From Chryseobacterium edaphi (GTDB lineage: Bacteria > Bacteroidota > Bacteroidia > Flavobacteriales > Weeksellaceae): a stretch of 64,000 nt of DNA. The notes under the pieces were generated by a model that searched no databases, was not told where the DNA came from, and saw only the letters and a program-made list of their open reading frames with translations. Shown piece by piece: positions 51,526 to 60,142 of the stretch. The stretch spans positions 434,001-498,000 of the forward strand of contig NZ_JAOTEM010000001.1 in NCBI RefSeq assembly GCF_025628985.1. Reading direction: 5' to 3'. Position 1 is the stretch's first letter; every line of letters begins with the position of its first letter. Position numbers and translations under genes: made by a program.

Positions 51526-52145
51526 TTGATAAGTTTTTTTATTTTCTCAACATCCTTATTTCCCGGTTCGGTTTCAAATTTTGAATTGATGTCTAATGCA
51601 AAAGGTTTTTTATTTAATAGTTCAATGTTTTCGATATTTTCCAAAGAAACTCCGCCGCTTAAAAAATAAGGAATTGGGATTTCAATTTTGTTTAAAATAT
51701 TCCAATCGAAGGTTTTTCCTGTGCCACCGAAAGCTTTTGAATCTGTGTCGAAAAGTAAATGATTGTTGGTTGATCGTTGTCTGTTGATGGTTTTTTGCAG
51801 TTCATCGGAAGATTGGTTTCCAAGTCTGATTACTTTTATAATTTTTATATTTTCACTTAAATTTTGTCTTAATCTTACAATGAAATTTTCATTTTCATCT
51901 CCATGAAGCTGGATGAAATTCAGATTTGCCTTTTCTGCAATTTCTATTATTTGATCTAAATTTTCATTCACAAAAACACCGACTTTTCCAGAATGATTTA
52001 TTTTTGAAATTTGTTCTAAATTTAAATGATCCAAAACATATCTTGGTGATTTTTCATAAAAAATAAAGCCCAGAAAATTCACATTCATAGAAATCAATTC
52101 ATGAATCTGATCCAATTTTGTTAAGCCGCAAACTTTGAGTTTCAT
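51510..52145 (-). CDS. trpF: phosphoribosylanthranilate isomerase
   Basis: Amadori isomerase of tryptophan synthesis (TIM barrel). 211 residues. N-terminal catalytic Cys in [31 protein letters not shown], and the catalytic Asp in [18 protein letters not shown], followed by [14 protein letters not shown]. Overlaps the trpC stop by 4 bp (ATGA). The C-terminus (NLVKV) is encoded by a palindromic repeat that may have been inserted there. Confidence 0.95.
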   Translation of the reverse strand: MKLKVCGLTKLDQIHELISMNVNFLGFIFYEKSPRYVLDHLNLEQISKINHSGKVGVFVNENLDQIIEIAEKANLNFIQLHGDENENFIVRLRQNLSENIKIIKVIRLGNQSSDELQKTINRQRSTNNHLLFDTDSKAFGGTGKTFDWNILNKIEIPIPYFLSGGVSLENIENIELLNKKPFALDINSKFETEPGNKDVEKIKKLINLVKV

Positions 52146-52918
52146 GATATTTTATTTATAAATTCTTCAAAAGCTTTAGCAGGATTTTCACTTTTCATAA
52201 AATATTCTCCCATCAAAAAACCGTCAAAGCCTTTTTCTTTTAGGTAATTAAAATCTTCAGTATTATAAATTCCGCTTTCTGCAATTGATAAAACGTTTTT
52301 TGGAAGCTGATTTTTCAGATTGACAGAATGTTGTAAATCAACTTTGAAATCTTTTAAATTTCTATTGTTGATGCCTACAAAATCAATGTTTTTGTTGATA
52401 TGTTGAAGTTCTTCTTCTGTATGAATTTCCAATAAAACTTCAAGACCCAATTGATGGGATAATTCTGTGAACTCAAGAACCTGAGAAGTTGAAAGACAAA
52501 CAGCGATCAGCAAAATAACATCTGCTCCGATACTTTTTGCTTCGTAAAATTGATATTCATCAATCATAAAATCTTTTCGAAGAATCGGAATATTGATTTC
52601 TCTTCTTACTTTTAAAATATCATTAAAATTTCCTCCAAAAAAATCTTTATCAGTTAAAATGGAAACCGCACTCGCTCCGAAGTTTTCATAAGCAGAAACA
52701 ACTTCTATAGGAGAAACCGTATCATTAATTATTCCCTTTGACGGAGACTGTCTTTTAAACTCGGCAATAATTCCGGATTTTGATTGTAATGTTTCTTTTA
52801 ATGATAAAGTATTTCTGTTGAAAAATTCTGAATCTTTCAATTGCTGTAAGGTAATTTTAGATTTTGATTCTTTAATTTCCTGTCTTTTTCTCTCTATAAT
52901 TATATCTAAAATATTCAT
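52142..52918 (-). CDS. trpC: indole-3-glycerol phosphate synthase
   Basis: Ring-closing enzyme of tryptophan synthesis. 258 residues; separate from trpF, as usual in Bacteroidota. Catalytic Lys and Glu positions visible in IIAEFKRQSPSKGII, ILRKDFMIDEYQFYEAKSIGADVILLI, GLEVLLEIHTEEEL, GINNRNLKDFKVD, SIAESGIY. Overlaps trpF by 4 bp; separated from trpD by 184 bp holding a copy of the dispersed hairpin repeat. Confidence 0.97.
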   Translation of the reverse strand: MNILDIIIERKRQEIKESKSKITLQQLKDSEFFNRNTLSLKETLQSKSGIIAEFKRQSPSKGIINDTVSPIEVVSAYENFGASAVSILTDKDFFGGNFNDILKVRREINIPILRKDFMIDEYQFYEAKSIGADVILLIAVCLSTSQVLEFTELSHQLGLEVLLEIHTEEELQHINKNIDFVGINNRNLKDFKVDLQHSVNLKNQLPKNVLSIAESGIYNTEDFNYLKEKGFDGFLMGEYFMKSENPAKAFEEFINKIS

Positions 52919-52948
52919 TTCCGGTAATAGGTTTCTAATTCTTACACA

Positions 52949-53046
52949 TTGCGACCCGGCTTGAGTGGAGCTCTTTTACAACGATGGCTGAGCGGAGCCG
53001 AAGCCATTGTTGTAAAAAGCGGGAACGGAAGACGGAATTTGTCGCC
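52949..53046 (-). repeat. dispersed hairpin repeat, copy 2 (trpD-trpC spacer)
   Basis: 98-bp copy. Central arms ACAACGATGGCT / AGCCATTGTTGT around GAGCGGAGCCGA: the arm sequence differs from copy 1 but pairing is kept, i.e. compensated changes. Same CCGGCTTGAGTGGAGCTC and GCGGGAACGGAAGACGGA flanks and the same GCGA/GTCGCC ends. Confidence 0.8.
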
Positions 53047-53102
53047 CTAAAAAATATATTTAATTGACTTTCGATGAAGTCAAATTGTCGCCATAAAAAA
53101 AA

Positions 53103-54089
53103 TTAATGAATTAAATTATTCAAACTTCTCAATGCTTTTCCGCTTACCAGACTTTCCTGAGCAAGAAGAAGACAATCTTCGTAATTTCCAAATTTGTTGG
53201 TATGATGGAGTGCAACTGCAGCATTGGCAAGAACCACCGCATTTTGCTCAAACGTTCCGTTTCCTTCTAAAATATTTCTGAAAATTTTTGCAGATTCGTA
53301 AGGAGTTTCTCCGGCAATGATACTTTTAGGATCTAACGTATTAAAACCTAAATCTTTCGTGGAGTAAATTTCTTCGCTGTTTTTAGTGATGATTTTGCTG
53401 TCGCTCGTTAAACTTATTTCGTCATAACCATCTAATCCATGAACGATTGTGAACTCTCGATTGTCTTTTTGAAGTAGATATTGATAAATCCTTGCGATTT
53501 CTAAATTGTAAACTCCGATCACCGAAAATTGTGGTTTTGCAGGATTCACCAAAGGTCCTAGTAAATTGAAAAAAGTACGTAAACCTAATGATCTTCGTAA
53601 AGCTCCCACTGATTGCAAAGCGGGATGAAAATAGGGTGCATGCAAAAAACAGATGTTTGCTTTTTCTAAATCTTTATTCAGACTTTCTGAATCATTATGA
53701 AACTGATAACCAAGTTCTTCCAAAACATTTGAAGAGCCTGTAATCGTTGATGCACCGTAATTACCGTGTTTGGTCACTTTTTGTCCGGATCCTGCAATGA
53801 CAAAACTTGCTAAAGTAGAAATATTGATGGTGTTTTTCCCGTCACCGCCTGTTCCGACAATATCCAAAGCATCGCTAGCATCGATGTTTACAGGAACCGC
53901 CATTTGGAGCAAAGCCTGTCGGAAACCTTCAAGTTCGTTGAGAGTGATATTTCGCATCAGAAAAACAGTGATAAATGCTGTAACTTCTGCTGTATTGAAT
54001 TTATTTTGAGCAATCTCAATCATAATCGCTTTTGCCTCAGATTTTGACAAAGTGTGATGAGTGAATAGATATTCTAAGATTTCTTTCAT
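53103..54089 (-). CDS. trpD: anthranilate phosphoribosyltransferase
   Basis: Joins anthranilate with PRPP. 328 residues. PRPP and metal sites in DIVGTGGDGKNTINIST (about 80-96), KHGNYGASTITGSSNVLEELG, FHPALQSVGALRRSLGLRTFFNLLGPLVNPA. Not fused to trpG. 18 bp after trpG. Confidence 0.97.
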   Translation of the reverse strand: MKEILEYLFTHHTLSKSEAKAIMIEIAQNKFNTAEVTAFITVFLMRNITLNELEGFRQALLQMAVPVNIDASDALDIVGTGGDGKNTINISTLASFVIAGSGQKVTKHGNYGASTITGSSNVLEELGYQFHNDSESLNKDLEKANICFLHAPYFHPALQSVGALRRSLGLRTFFNLLGPLVNPAKPQFSVIGVYNLEIARIYQYLLQKDNREFTIVHGLDGYDEISLTSDSKIITKNSEEIYSTKDLGFNTLDPKSIIAGETPYESAKIFRNILEGNGTFEQNAVVLANAAVALHHTNKFGNYEDCLLLAQESLVSGKALRSLNNLIH

Positions 54090-54107
54090 GAGTTCGAAAA
54101 TTTAAAA

Positions 54108-54701
54108 TTAATTCAAAAGAAAATTTCTGATAATCACTTCTCCTTCGGGTGTCAAAATACTTTCAGGATGAAACTGAACTCCGTGGACATCGTAGGTTTT
54201 ATGTTGCAAAGCCATGATCATTCCGTCGTTGTCGATTGCGGTAATTTCTAATTCGTCAGGAAAGTTTTCATTATTCACCGCCCAACTGTGATATCTTCCA
54301 ACTTCAATTTCTTCGGGTAAATTTTTGAAAAGCTTTACATCTTCTTTTATCGTTTTTGAAGTTGTCGCCACACCATGAAAAATCTCTGAAAGATTGATCA
54401 GATTTCCACCAAAAGCCTCTGCAATTGCCTGTTGACCAAGGCAAACTCCAAGAATGCTTTTCGTTGGAGCATATTTTTTAATTAAATCCAATAAAATTCC
54501 GGCTTCTTCAGGAATTCCGGGACCCGGAGAAAGGATTATTTTGTCGTATTTTTCTATTTCTTCGAGTGAAATTTCATCGTTTCGATAAACATCAACTTTC
54601 TCATTGGTGATTTTTTCGATCATCTGAACTAAGTTATATGTGAAACTGTCGTAGTTGTCGAAGACAAGAACTTTAGTTGATGGTTTTATAGTATTTGTCA
54701 T
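54108..54701 (-). CDS. trpG: anthranilate synthase glutamine amidotransferase subunit
   Basis: Supplies ammonia from glutamine to TrpE (may also serve folate synthesis as PabA). 197 residues. Class I amidotransferase triad: Cys in ILGVCLGQQAIAE, His and Glu in VHGVQFHPESILTPEG; oxyanion strand LSPGPGIPEEAG. 17 bp after trpE. Confidence 0.96.
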   Translation of the reverse strand: MTNTIKPSTKVLVFDNYDSFTYNLVQMIEKITNEKVDVYRNDEISLEEIEKYDKIILSPGPGIPEEAGILLDLIKKYAPTKSILGVCLGQQAIAEAFGGNLINLSEIFHGVATTSKTIKEDVKLFKNLPEEIEVGRYHSWAVNNENFPDELEITAIDNDGMIMALQHKTYDVHGVQFHPESILTPEGEVIIRNFLLN

Positions 54702-54718
54702 TTTATTTTCTTTAATAA

Positions 54719-56143
54719 TTAATTAGCAACCAATTTCTCTGCTTTCTCAACTGCTTTTTTCAATGCATTCAGTTTATTATTAACTTCTTCCAACTCATTT
54801 TGAGGGATTGATTTTGCCACCAAACCAGCTCCGGCCTGATAAAACAAAGTATTGTTTTTGCTTAAAAAAGTTCTGATCATAATCGCCTGATTGCAATCTC
54901 CGTTTAAACCAATCATCCCGATGCAGCCACCGTAATAACCTCTCGAATCTTTTTCGTATTCATTGATCAGTTCAAGCGCTTTATATTTTGGTGCTCCGCT
55001 CAAAGTTCCCTGTGGAAAAGTTGCGGAAACAATTTCAAACGGATTTGTATTCTCTTCCAAATCTGCAGTCACTTCACTTACCATATGAATTACGTGAGAA
55101 AAGAGCTGAATTTCTTTCAGTTTTGTAACAGTAACATTTTTTCCAAGTTTTCCGAGATCGTTTCTTGCTAAATCTACCAACATGGTGTGTTCGGCATTTT
55201 CTTTGGGATCTTTTTTTAACGCTTCAGCGGAAAGCAGATCGGTTTCAAAATCGTTGGTTCTTTTAAATGTTCCTGCAATGGGATGAATGATTGCTTTGTT
55301 GTTTTTAATAATCAGTTGACTTTCAGGACTTGAACCAAATAATTTATAATTCCCGTAATCGAAAAAGAAAAGATAAGGTGAAGGATTGATATTTCTCAAA
55401 GCACGGTAAACATTGAATTCATCACCTTTAAATTTCTGTTCAAATCTTCTGCTTAAAACAAGCTGGAAAACATCACCTCTCATACAATGTTTTTGGGCAA
55501 GCTTGACCAATTCAAGATACTCTTCGTCACTAAGATTTGATGTTTCTTCATCAATTTTTTCAAAAGGAAAAACGACGGAATTTTTATTTTTAATTAAATT
55601 TTCCAACGTGTAGGCTTCAGATTTTACGCCTTCAATTTCATTTTCTATCAAATGCATTTCGTCATTGTAATGATTGATTGCAATGACGTACTGATACAAT
55701 CTATAACGGAGAATCGGGATTTCAACTTCTTCACTTTGTGGTTTAAAATCAATTTTCTCAAAAAGCGGAACGGCATCAAAACTTGTGTAGCCAAAAAGAC
55801 TCTGAGCGGTTTCTTCTATTTTCTCATTGGTTTTTTCACAAACAAAGACTTTTGAAAAATCATTAAGCAAATCTGTCACTTTGATATCTTCTAAAGTTCT
55901 TTTCTCCGGATTTTCATTTGGAAATTTTATTTCAAATTCGTGATGATTCCTAATCTCAATTCCGGCAATGGCATTGATGGCAATAAATGAGAAATTGTTA
56001 TCAGTGCTTTTGATGTCCGAACTTTCGAGTAAGATAGTGTCTCTGAACTTGTCGCGGATCTGAAGATATATATTCATCGGTGTCTGAAGATCGCCCAATG
56101 ACTTTCTGGATGTGGTTTTTATGTGAATTTTGTTGCTAAACAT
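54719..56143 (-). CDS. trpE: anthranilate synthase component I
   Basis: Converts chorismate to anthranilate, the committed step. 474 residues from ATG 56143 (FSNKIHIKTTSRKSLGD); the 17 upstream codons overlap the attenuator and are not translated. The Trp feedback site LLESSD is present, as are ELVKLAQKHCMRGDVFQLVLSRRF, AGTFKRTND, LVDLARNDLGK and TFPQGTLSGAPK. First structural gene, controlled by the leader-peptide attenuator at 56166-56306. Confidence 0.97.
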   Translation of the reverse strand: MFSNKIHIKTTSRKSLGDLQTPMNIYLQIRDKFRDTILLESSDIKSTDNNFSFIAINAIAGIEIRNHHEFEIKFPNENPEKRTLEDIKVTDLLNDFSKVFVCEKTNEKIEETAQSLFGYTSFDAVPLFEKIDFKPQSEEVEIPILRYRLYQYVIAINHYNDEMHLIENEIEGVKSEAYTLENLIKNKNSVVFPFEKIDEETSNLSDEEYLELVKLAQKHCMRGDVFQLVLSRRFEQKFKGDEFNVYRALRNINPSPYLFFFDYGNYKLFGSSPESQLIIKNNKAIIHPIAGTFKRTNDFETDLLSAEALKKDPKENAEHTMLVDLARNDLGKLGKNVTVTKLKEIQLFSHVIHMVSEVTADLEENTNPFEIVSATFPQGTLSGAPKYKALELINEYEKDSRGYYGGCIGMIGLNGDCNQAIMIRTFLSKNNTLFYQAGAGLVAKSIPQNELEEVNNKLNALKKAVEKAEKLVAN

Positions 56144-56165
56144 TTCGATTTTTTTAAATAATTGA

Positions 56166-56199
56166 CAAAAAAAAGACTTCAACGCAATCGTCAAAGTCT
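56166..56199 (-). terminator. trp attenuator (intrinsic terminator)
   Basis: Minus strand AGACTTTGACG-ATTG-CGTTGAAGTCT, an 11-bp stem with two G-T pairs, followed by T7. It lies 30 nt after the leader peptide stop and 23 nt before the trpE ATG. Confidence 0.9.
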
Positions 56200-56261
56200 A
56201 TATATGTTCTATAATATTCCTGTTGTATTTAGCAACAAGACAATAGCTTCAGACCCGACGA
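56174..56261 (-). promoter_or_regulatory. trp antiterminator pairing region
   Basis: The segment TCGTCGGGTCT (minus strand, 56251-56261), inside the leader ORF, can pair with the 5' arm of the terminator (AGACTTTGACGA, 56188-56199) in 11 pairs with one bulge. It starts exactly 12 nt after the last Trp codon, so a ribosome stalled at Trp codons would leave it free. AGCAACAA and TTGTTGCT near the two ends of the leader ORF can form an 8-bp alternative stem. Confidence 0.75.
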
Positions 56262-56306
56262 AGAGTTTGATTGCCACCACCAAAAATTGTTGCTTGTATC
56301 TAACAT
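56229..56306 (-). CDS. trpL: trp operon leader peptide
   Basis: 25-codon ORF from ATG 56306 to TAA 56229, containing NNFWWWQSN: three consecutive TGG codons at positions 9-11. It precedes trpE, lies between a -7 promoter box and an intrinsic terminator, and overlaps the antiterminator segment. This is the layout of ribosome-mediated attenuation. By chance three Trp codons in a row in such a short ORF are very unlikely. The peptide itself should have no function beyond stalling. Confidence 0.88.
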   Translation of the reverse strand: MLDTSNNFWWWQSNSSSGLKLLSCC

Positions 56307-56310
56307 ATGA

Positions 56311-56318
56311 CAAATGTA
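56311..56318 (-). promoter_or_regulatory. -7 box of the trp operon
   Basis: TACATTTG on the minus strand (TAnnTTTG), with TTTTTG 16 nt upstream as possible -33 element. It is 4 nt before the leader ATG, so the transcript has almost no 5' leader before trpL. Confidence 0.7.
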
Positions 56319-56410
56319 GATAATTTTTTTATATCAAAAACAAAAATCGGAGAAAATTTAATTATGATTTAAAAAAGGCTTGAATTCTCTTATTTGAAAG
56401 TTTATTTTTA

Positions 56411-56418
56411 TATTTTTG
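56411..56418 (+). promoter_or_regulatory. -7 box of the small lipoprotein/cytochrome c genes
   Basis: TATTTTTG matches TAnnTTTG, 70 nt upstream of the ATG at 56489. Confidence 0.6.
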
Positions 56419-56488
56419 TCAGCAATTGAAAAGCGATGAAATCGTGATTCGGTTTCATTTTAATAATTAGAAAAATAAATATTTATAT

Positions 56489-56704
56489 ATGAAAAAAGTA
56501 TTAGCAATCGCATTGATCGGAAGTTTATTCGCAGTTAGCTGTTCAAAAAAAACAGACAAATCTTTACAAGACAGTAACACAATGTTAGAAGAGCCTGCAG
56601 CTCCTACTGTACCAGCTGATTCAACAGCAAAAACTGAAACTGCTCCGGCAACTGCAATTCCTGCTCCGTCACCGTCTACAGATTCTACGGCATCAAAAAA
56701 ATAA
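56489..56704 (+). CDS. small lipoprotein, Ala/Pro/Thr-rich
   Basis: 71 residues: lipoprotein signal (KKVLAIALIGSLFAVSC; Cys 18) and a low-complexity tail of Ala, Pro, Thr, Ser and Asp with no fold expected. It overlaps the cytochrome c gene by one base (TAATG), so the two are coupled. Function unknown; a periplasmic spacer or partner for the cytochrome is possible. Confidence 0.8.
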   Translation: MKKVLAIALIGSLFAVSCSKKTDKSLQDSNTMLEEPAAPTVPADSTAKTETAPATAIPAPSPSTDSTASKK

Positions 56705-57066
56705 TGAAAAAACTGTTTTTAACGGGACTGGTAAGTTTGCTTATTATTTCCTGTTCAAAGAAAGAAAATTCAGAGATACAACCTTCATCAGATGCTTCTA
56801 CACCTATCGCGACTCATGTTTCGGGACAGAGTTTAGTAGAAGGATCTGACTGTATGGCGTGTCATAATGCAGATGAACGTTTGATCGGACCTTCTTATAA
56901 AGAAATTGCAGCAAAATATTCTGAAAAGGATATCGAAATTTTGGCTTCAAAAATTATTGAAGGCGGAAGTGGAGTTTGGGGAAGTGTTCCGATGCAGCCT
57001 CATCCGCAAGTGTCGAAAGCAGATGCCAAAAAAATGGTGGAATATATTTTAAGTCAGAAAAAATAA
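56704..57066 (+). CDS. c-type cytochrome lipoprotein
   Basis: 120 residues. Lipobox IISC (Cys 17), flexible linker, then a class I mono-heme cytochrome c domain (about 40-118): heme motif CMACH (about 50-54), a GPSYKEIAAKY helix, the axial Met in GSVPMQPHPQVSKADAK and the C-terminal helix MVEYILSQKK. Membrane-tethered electron carrier; likely partner is a terminal oxidase, but none is adjacent. Followed after 3 bp by rlmF. Confidence 0.93.
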   Translation: MKKLFLTGLVSLLIISCSKKENSEIQPSSDASTPIATHVSGQSLVEGSDCMACHNADERLIGPSYKEIAAKYSEKDIEILASKIIEGGSGVWGSVPMQPHPQVSKADAKKMVEYILSQKK

Positions 57067-57069
57067 TTC

Positions 57070-57996
57070 ATGACCACCGAAAAATCAGGACTGCACACAA
57101 GAAATTTACACCGAAATTCTTATGATTTTGAACAACTGATTTCCTGTGTGCCGGAACTGAAACATTATGTTTTCAACAATGCTTATGGGAATTTAACCAT
57201 CAATTTTAGCATTCCAAAAGCGGTGAAATTGCTTAATAAAGCTTTATTACAACATTATTATCAGGTGAAAAACTGGGATATTCCCGATGGAAATCTTTGT
57301 CCACCAATTCCGGGACGTGCAGATTATATTCATTACATTGCTGATTTACTGGCAGGAAATTCTAAAGAAGTCCCGAAAGGTTTATCTGTAAAAGGTCTAG
57401 ATATTGGAACCGGAGCCAATTTAGTGTATCCGTTGATTGCTCATCAGTCTTATGGTTGGAAAATGATAGGAACAGATATCAATCAAAAATCTTTAGGTAA
57501 TGCTCAGAAGATTTTAGATGAAAATCCTGAAATAGCAGAAAATATTCAGTTGAAATTCCAGCCGGATTCAAATTTTATCTTTAAAAATATTTTCAACTCT
57601 GAAGATAAATTTACTTTTTCCATGTGCAATCCGCCATTTCATGATTCTGAAGAATCTGCGATGAAAGGTAATCTTAGAAAGACAAAAAATCTTAAAAATT
57701 CGAAAGTTCAAAAACCCAATCTCAATTTCAGCGGACAACAATCTGAACTGTGGTGCGAAGGTGGTGAACTGGCTTTTCTCTCTAAAATGATTCAGGAAAG
57801 TGCTTTATATTCGACTCAAATTCTATGGTTTACGTGTTTGGTTTCAAAAAAGGAAAATTTGTTTAAATTAAATTCACTTCTTAAAAAGGTTCACGCTTTG
57901 GAAGTAAAAACGATTGATATGGCTCAAGGTCAGAAAGTAAGCAGAATTTTAGCGTGGACTTTTGTTAATAAAGAAAAAAGGAATAGTGAGTTCTAA
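57070..57996 (+). CDS. rlmF: 23S rRNA (adenine-N6)-methyltransferase RlmF
   Basis: SAM-dependent enzyme that methylates A1618 (E. coli numbering) of 23S rRNA. 308 residues. Start TEKSGLHTRNLHRNSYDFEQL; SAM site LDIGTGANLVYPLIA; catalytic motif CNPPFHDSEESA; C-terminal FSGQQSELWCEGGELAFL and AQGQKVSRILAW, all RlmF-specific. Three bases after the cytochrome c gene. Confidence 0.95.
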   Translation: MTTEKSGLHTRNLHRNSYDFEQLISCVPELKHYVFNNAYGNLTINFSIPKAVKLLNKALLQHYYQVKNWDIPDGNLCPPIPGRADYIHYIADLLAGNSKEVPKGLSVKGLDIGTGANLVYPLIAHQSYGWKMIGTDINQKSLGNAQKILDENPEIAENIQLKFQPDSNFIFKNIFNSEDKFTFSMCNPPFHDSEESAMKGNLRKTKNLKNSKVQKPNLNFSGQQSELWCEGGELAFLSKMIQESALYSTQILWFTCLVSKKENLFKLNSLLKKVHALEVKTIDMAQGQKVSRILAWTFVNKEKRNSEF

Positions 57997-58008
57997 TTTT
58001 TTTATTTG

Positions 58009-58108
58009 GGCAGCTTAATCCGCCTTCCACTCCCGCTTTTTTCTGTCATTGCCTGCGACTACGTTCAGTCAACGCCAAAAAAAGAGCTCCGTTCAAGTCG
58101 GGCTGCAA
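58009..58108 (+). repeat. dispersed hairpin repeat, copy 3 (after rlmF)
   Basis: Reverse-complement copy of the element at 50199 and 52949 in plus-strand terms, hence in the same orientation relative to the adjacent gene. CTTCCACTCCCGC and AGAGCTCCGTTCAAG blocks are kept; the central hairpin is diverged (core CTGCGACTACGTTCAG). Confidence 0.75.
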
Positions 58109-58118
58109 GTGATTCATT

Positions 58119-58170
58119 GTCAAAATTCTATACCTTTGGAGAGATGGCGAAAATTCGAAAGAATTTTGAC
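58119..58170. repeat. second palindromic repeat, rlmF-lysS spacer
   Basis: GTCAAAATTC (58119-58128) and GAATTTTGAC (58161-58170) are perfect 10-bp inverted arms around TACCTTTGGAGAGATGGCG; an inner AAAATTC-GAAA-GAATTTT hairpin is also present. It looks like a small REP-type element. The rest of the 340-bp spacer holds only the lysS promoter. Confidence 0.6.
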
Positions 58171-58305
58171 GGGGTGGTTTAAAAAGATTTAAGTGTTCAT
58201 CAAAATTTAAAGTTGAAAATCCTAATCAACTTTAAGTAAAATAAAAAACTTTTGTCACTTTATGGTTTAAATAAAATTCCAGTTTCATAAACGTTTAAAA
58301 TTCAC

Positions 58306-58313
58306 TATTTTTG
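58306..58313 (+). promoter_or_regulatory. -7 box of lysS
   Basis: TATTTTTG matches TAnnTTTG, 23 nt upstream of the ATG at 58337. Confidence 0.7.
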
Positions 58314-58336
58314 CAATTCGAAAAAATTGAATTATA

Positions 58337-60037
58337 ATGCAATTATCAGAACAGGAAATCATTAGAAGAGAAAAGCTGACTAAGCTTGTTGAAATGGGAA
58401 TCAACGCATTCCCGGCAGAAGAATACACGGTTACAGATACTACAGAATCTATAAAACAGGATTTTTCTGAGAGTAAACAGGTGAAGATTGCGGGCAGATT
58501 GATGTCTCGCCGTATTCAGGGGAAGGCTTCTTTTGCTGAATTGCAGGATTCTAAAGGAAAAATTCAGGTGTACTTCAACAAAGACGAGATCTGTACAGGA
58601 GAAGACAAAACTTTATACAACGATGTTTACAAACACCTTTTAGACATCGGCGATATCATCGGTATCGAAGGAGAACTTTTCACAACTCAGGTTGGAGAAA
58701 TGACGGTTTTGGTAAAAAACTTTACGCTTTTAACGAAAACTTTAAGACCACTTCCTCAGGCAAAAACTGATGAAAATGGAGTAGTACACGATGCTTTCAA
58801 CGATCCGGAATTAAGATACAGACAGCGTTATGTAGATTTAATTGTAAATCCTCAGGTAAAGGAAACTTTCGTGAAGAGAACAAAAATGTATACGGCAATG
58901 CGTCAGTTTTTCAATGATGCAGGTTATATTGAGGTAGAAACTCCGGTTTTACAGGCTATTCCTGGTGGAGCAGCCGCAAGACCGTTCATCACGCATCACA
59001 ATGCTTTGGATATTCCTTTATATATGAGAATTGCTAACGAACTGTATCTTAAAAGACTGATCGTTGGTGGTTTTGATGGAGTATACGAATTCTCGAAAAA
59101 CTTCAGAAATGAAGGAATGGACAGAACGCACAACCCGGAATTTACAGTAATGGAAATCTATGTTGCTTACAAAGACTATTACTGGATGATGGATTTCACC
59201 GAAAAAATGATAGAACATTGTGCAATTGCTGTAAATGGAACGACGAAAGCTCAATTTGGTGATCAGGAAATTGACTTCAAAGCACCTTATGCACGAGTTT
59301 CAATGACGGAAGCAATCCAAAAATATACAGGCTTCGACATTACCGGAAAAACTGAACAGGAATTGTTTGATTTTGCCAAATCTATCGGAATCGAAGTAAA
59401 CGAAACGATGGGTAAAGGGAAATTAATCGACGAAATTTTTGGTGAAAAATGTGAAGGAAACTTTATTCAGCCGACTTTTATTACCGATTATCCTGTTGAG
59501 ATGTCGCCTTTAACCAAGAAACACAGAAGTCAGGAAGGTCTTACCGAGCGTTTTGAACTGATGGTTTGCGGTAAAGAAATAGCCAATGCATATTCAGAAT
59601 TAAATGACCCGATTGACCAGAGAGAGCGTTTTGAGGATCAGTTAAAATTAGCTGAAAAAGGAGATGATGAAGCAGGACAGTTCATTGACGAAGATTTCCT
59701 GCGAGCTCTGGAATACGGAATGCCACCAACTTCAGGAATGGGAATCGGAATGGACAGATTGATTATGTTCTTAACGAATAATGCATCTATTCAGGAAGTA
59801 TTATTCTTCCCACAAATGAAACCGGAAAAAACCGTTCCTCAGGTAGAATTGGGAGAAGACGAAAAAGTGATTCTTGAGATTTTAAACTCCCGTGAAGAAG
59901 AATTTTCTTTAGCTGAAGTAAAAGAAAGAAGTCAGTTGTCAGGTAAAAAATGGGATAAAGCTTCTAAAACTTTGACGAAACATAATTTGGTGAAGGTGGA
60001 GAAGATTGATGAAAATGTTTTGATGAAGCTGGTTTAA
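58337..60037 (+). CDS. lysS: lysyl-tRNA synthetase, class II
   Basis: Charges tRNA-Lys. 566 residues. N-terminal OB-fold anticodon-binding domain (about 50-150; IAGRLMSRRIQGKASFAELQD), motif 2 FRNEGMDRTHNPEFTVME, motif 3 GMGIGMDRLIMFLTN. Longer than the E. coli enzyme by a C-terminal extension of about 65 residues (from about 500; LGEDEKVILEILNSREEEFSLAEV), resembling a small winged-helix and seen in other flavobacteria. Monocistronic with a strong terminator. Confidence 0.97.
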   Translation: MQLSEQEIIRREKLTKLVEMGINAFPAEEYTVTDTTESIKQDFSESKQVKIAGRLMSRRIQGKASFAELQDSKGKIQVYFNKDEICTGEDKTLYNDVYKHLLDIGDIIGIEGELFTTQVGEMTVLVKNFTLLTKTLRPLPQAKTDENGVVHDAFNDPELRYRQRYVDLIVNPQVKETFVKRTKMYTAMRQFFNDAGYIEVETPVLQAIPGGAAARPFITHHNALDIPLYMRIANELYLKRLIVGGFDGVYEFSKNFRNEGMDRTHNPEFTVMEIYVAYKDYYWMMDFTEKMIEHCAIAVNGTTKAQFGDQEIDFKAPYARVSMTEAIQKYTGFDITGKTEQELFDFAKSIGIEVNETMGKGKLIDEIFGEKCEGNFIQPTFITDYPVEMSPLTKKHRSQEGLTERFELMVCGKEIANAYSELNDPIDQRERFEDQLKLAEKGDDEAGQFIDEDFLRALEYGMPPTSGMGIGMDRLIMFLTNNASIQEVLFFPQMKPEKTVPQVELGEDEKVILEILNSREEEFSLAEVKERSQLSGKKWDKASKTLTKHNLVKVEKIDENVLMKLV

Positions 60038-60061
60038 AACCACTTAGAATCAAATAAAAAT

Positions 60062-60090
60062 AAAAAAGCGAACTAAAAGTTCGCTTTTTT
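60062..60090 (+). terminator. terminator after lysS
   Basis: AAAAAGCGAACT-AAA-AGTTCGCTTTTTT, perfect hairpin 25 nt after the stop. Confidence 0.9.
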
Positions 60091-60142
60091 CATTGTGGTG
60101 TGATAATATTTATTAAATTTACCGCAATAAAAAACACATTTA

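Noticed and set aside
50199..53046. Repeat copies as intrinsic terminators splitting the trp operon
   Set aside because: On the minus strand the central hairpins are followed by A-rich rather than T-rich tracts, so termination there is not expected.
56144..56194. N-terminal extension of TrpE
   Set aside because: These codons are the attenuator hairpin; TrpE homologues start at about FSNKIHIKT.
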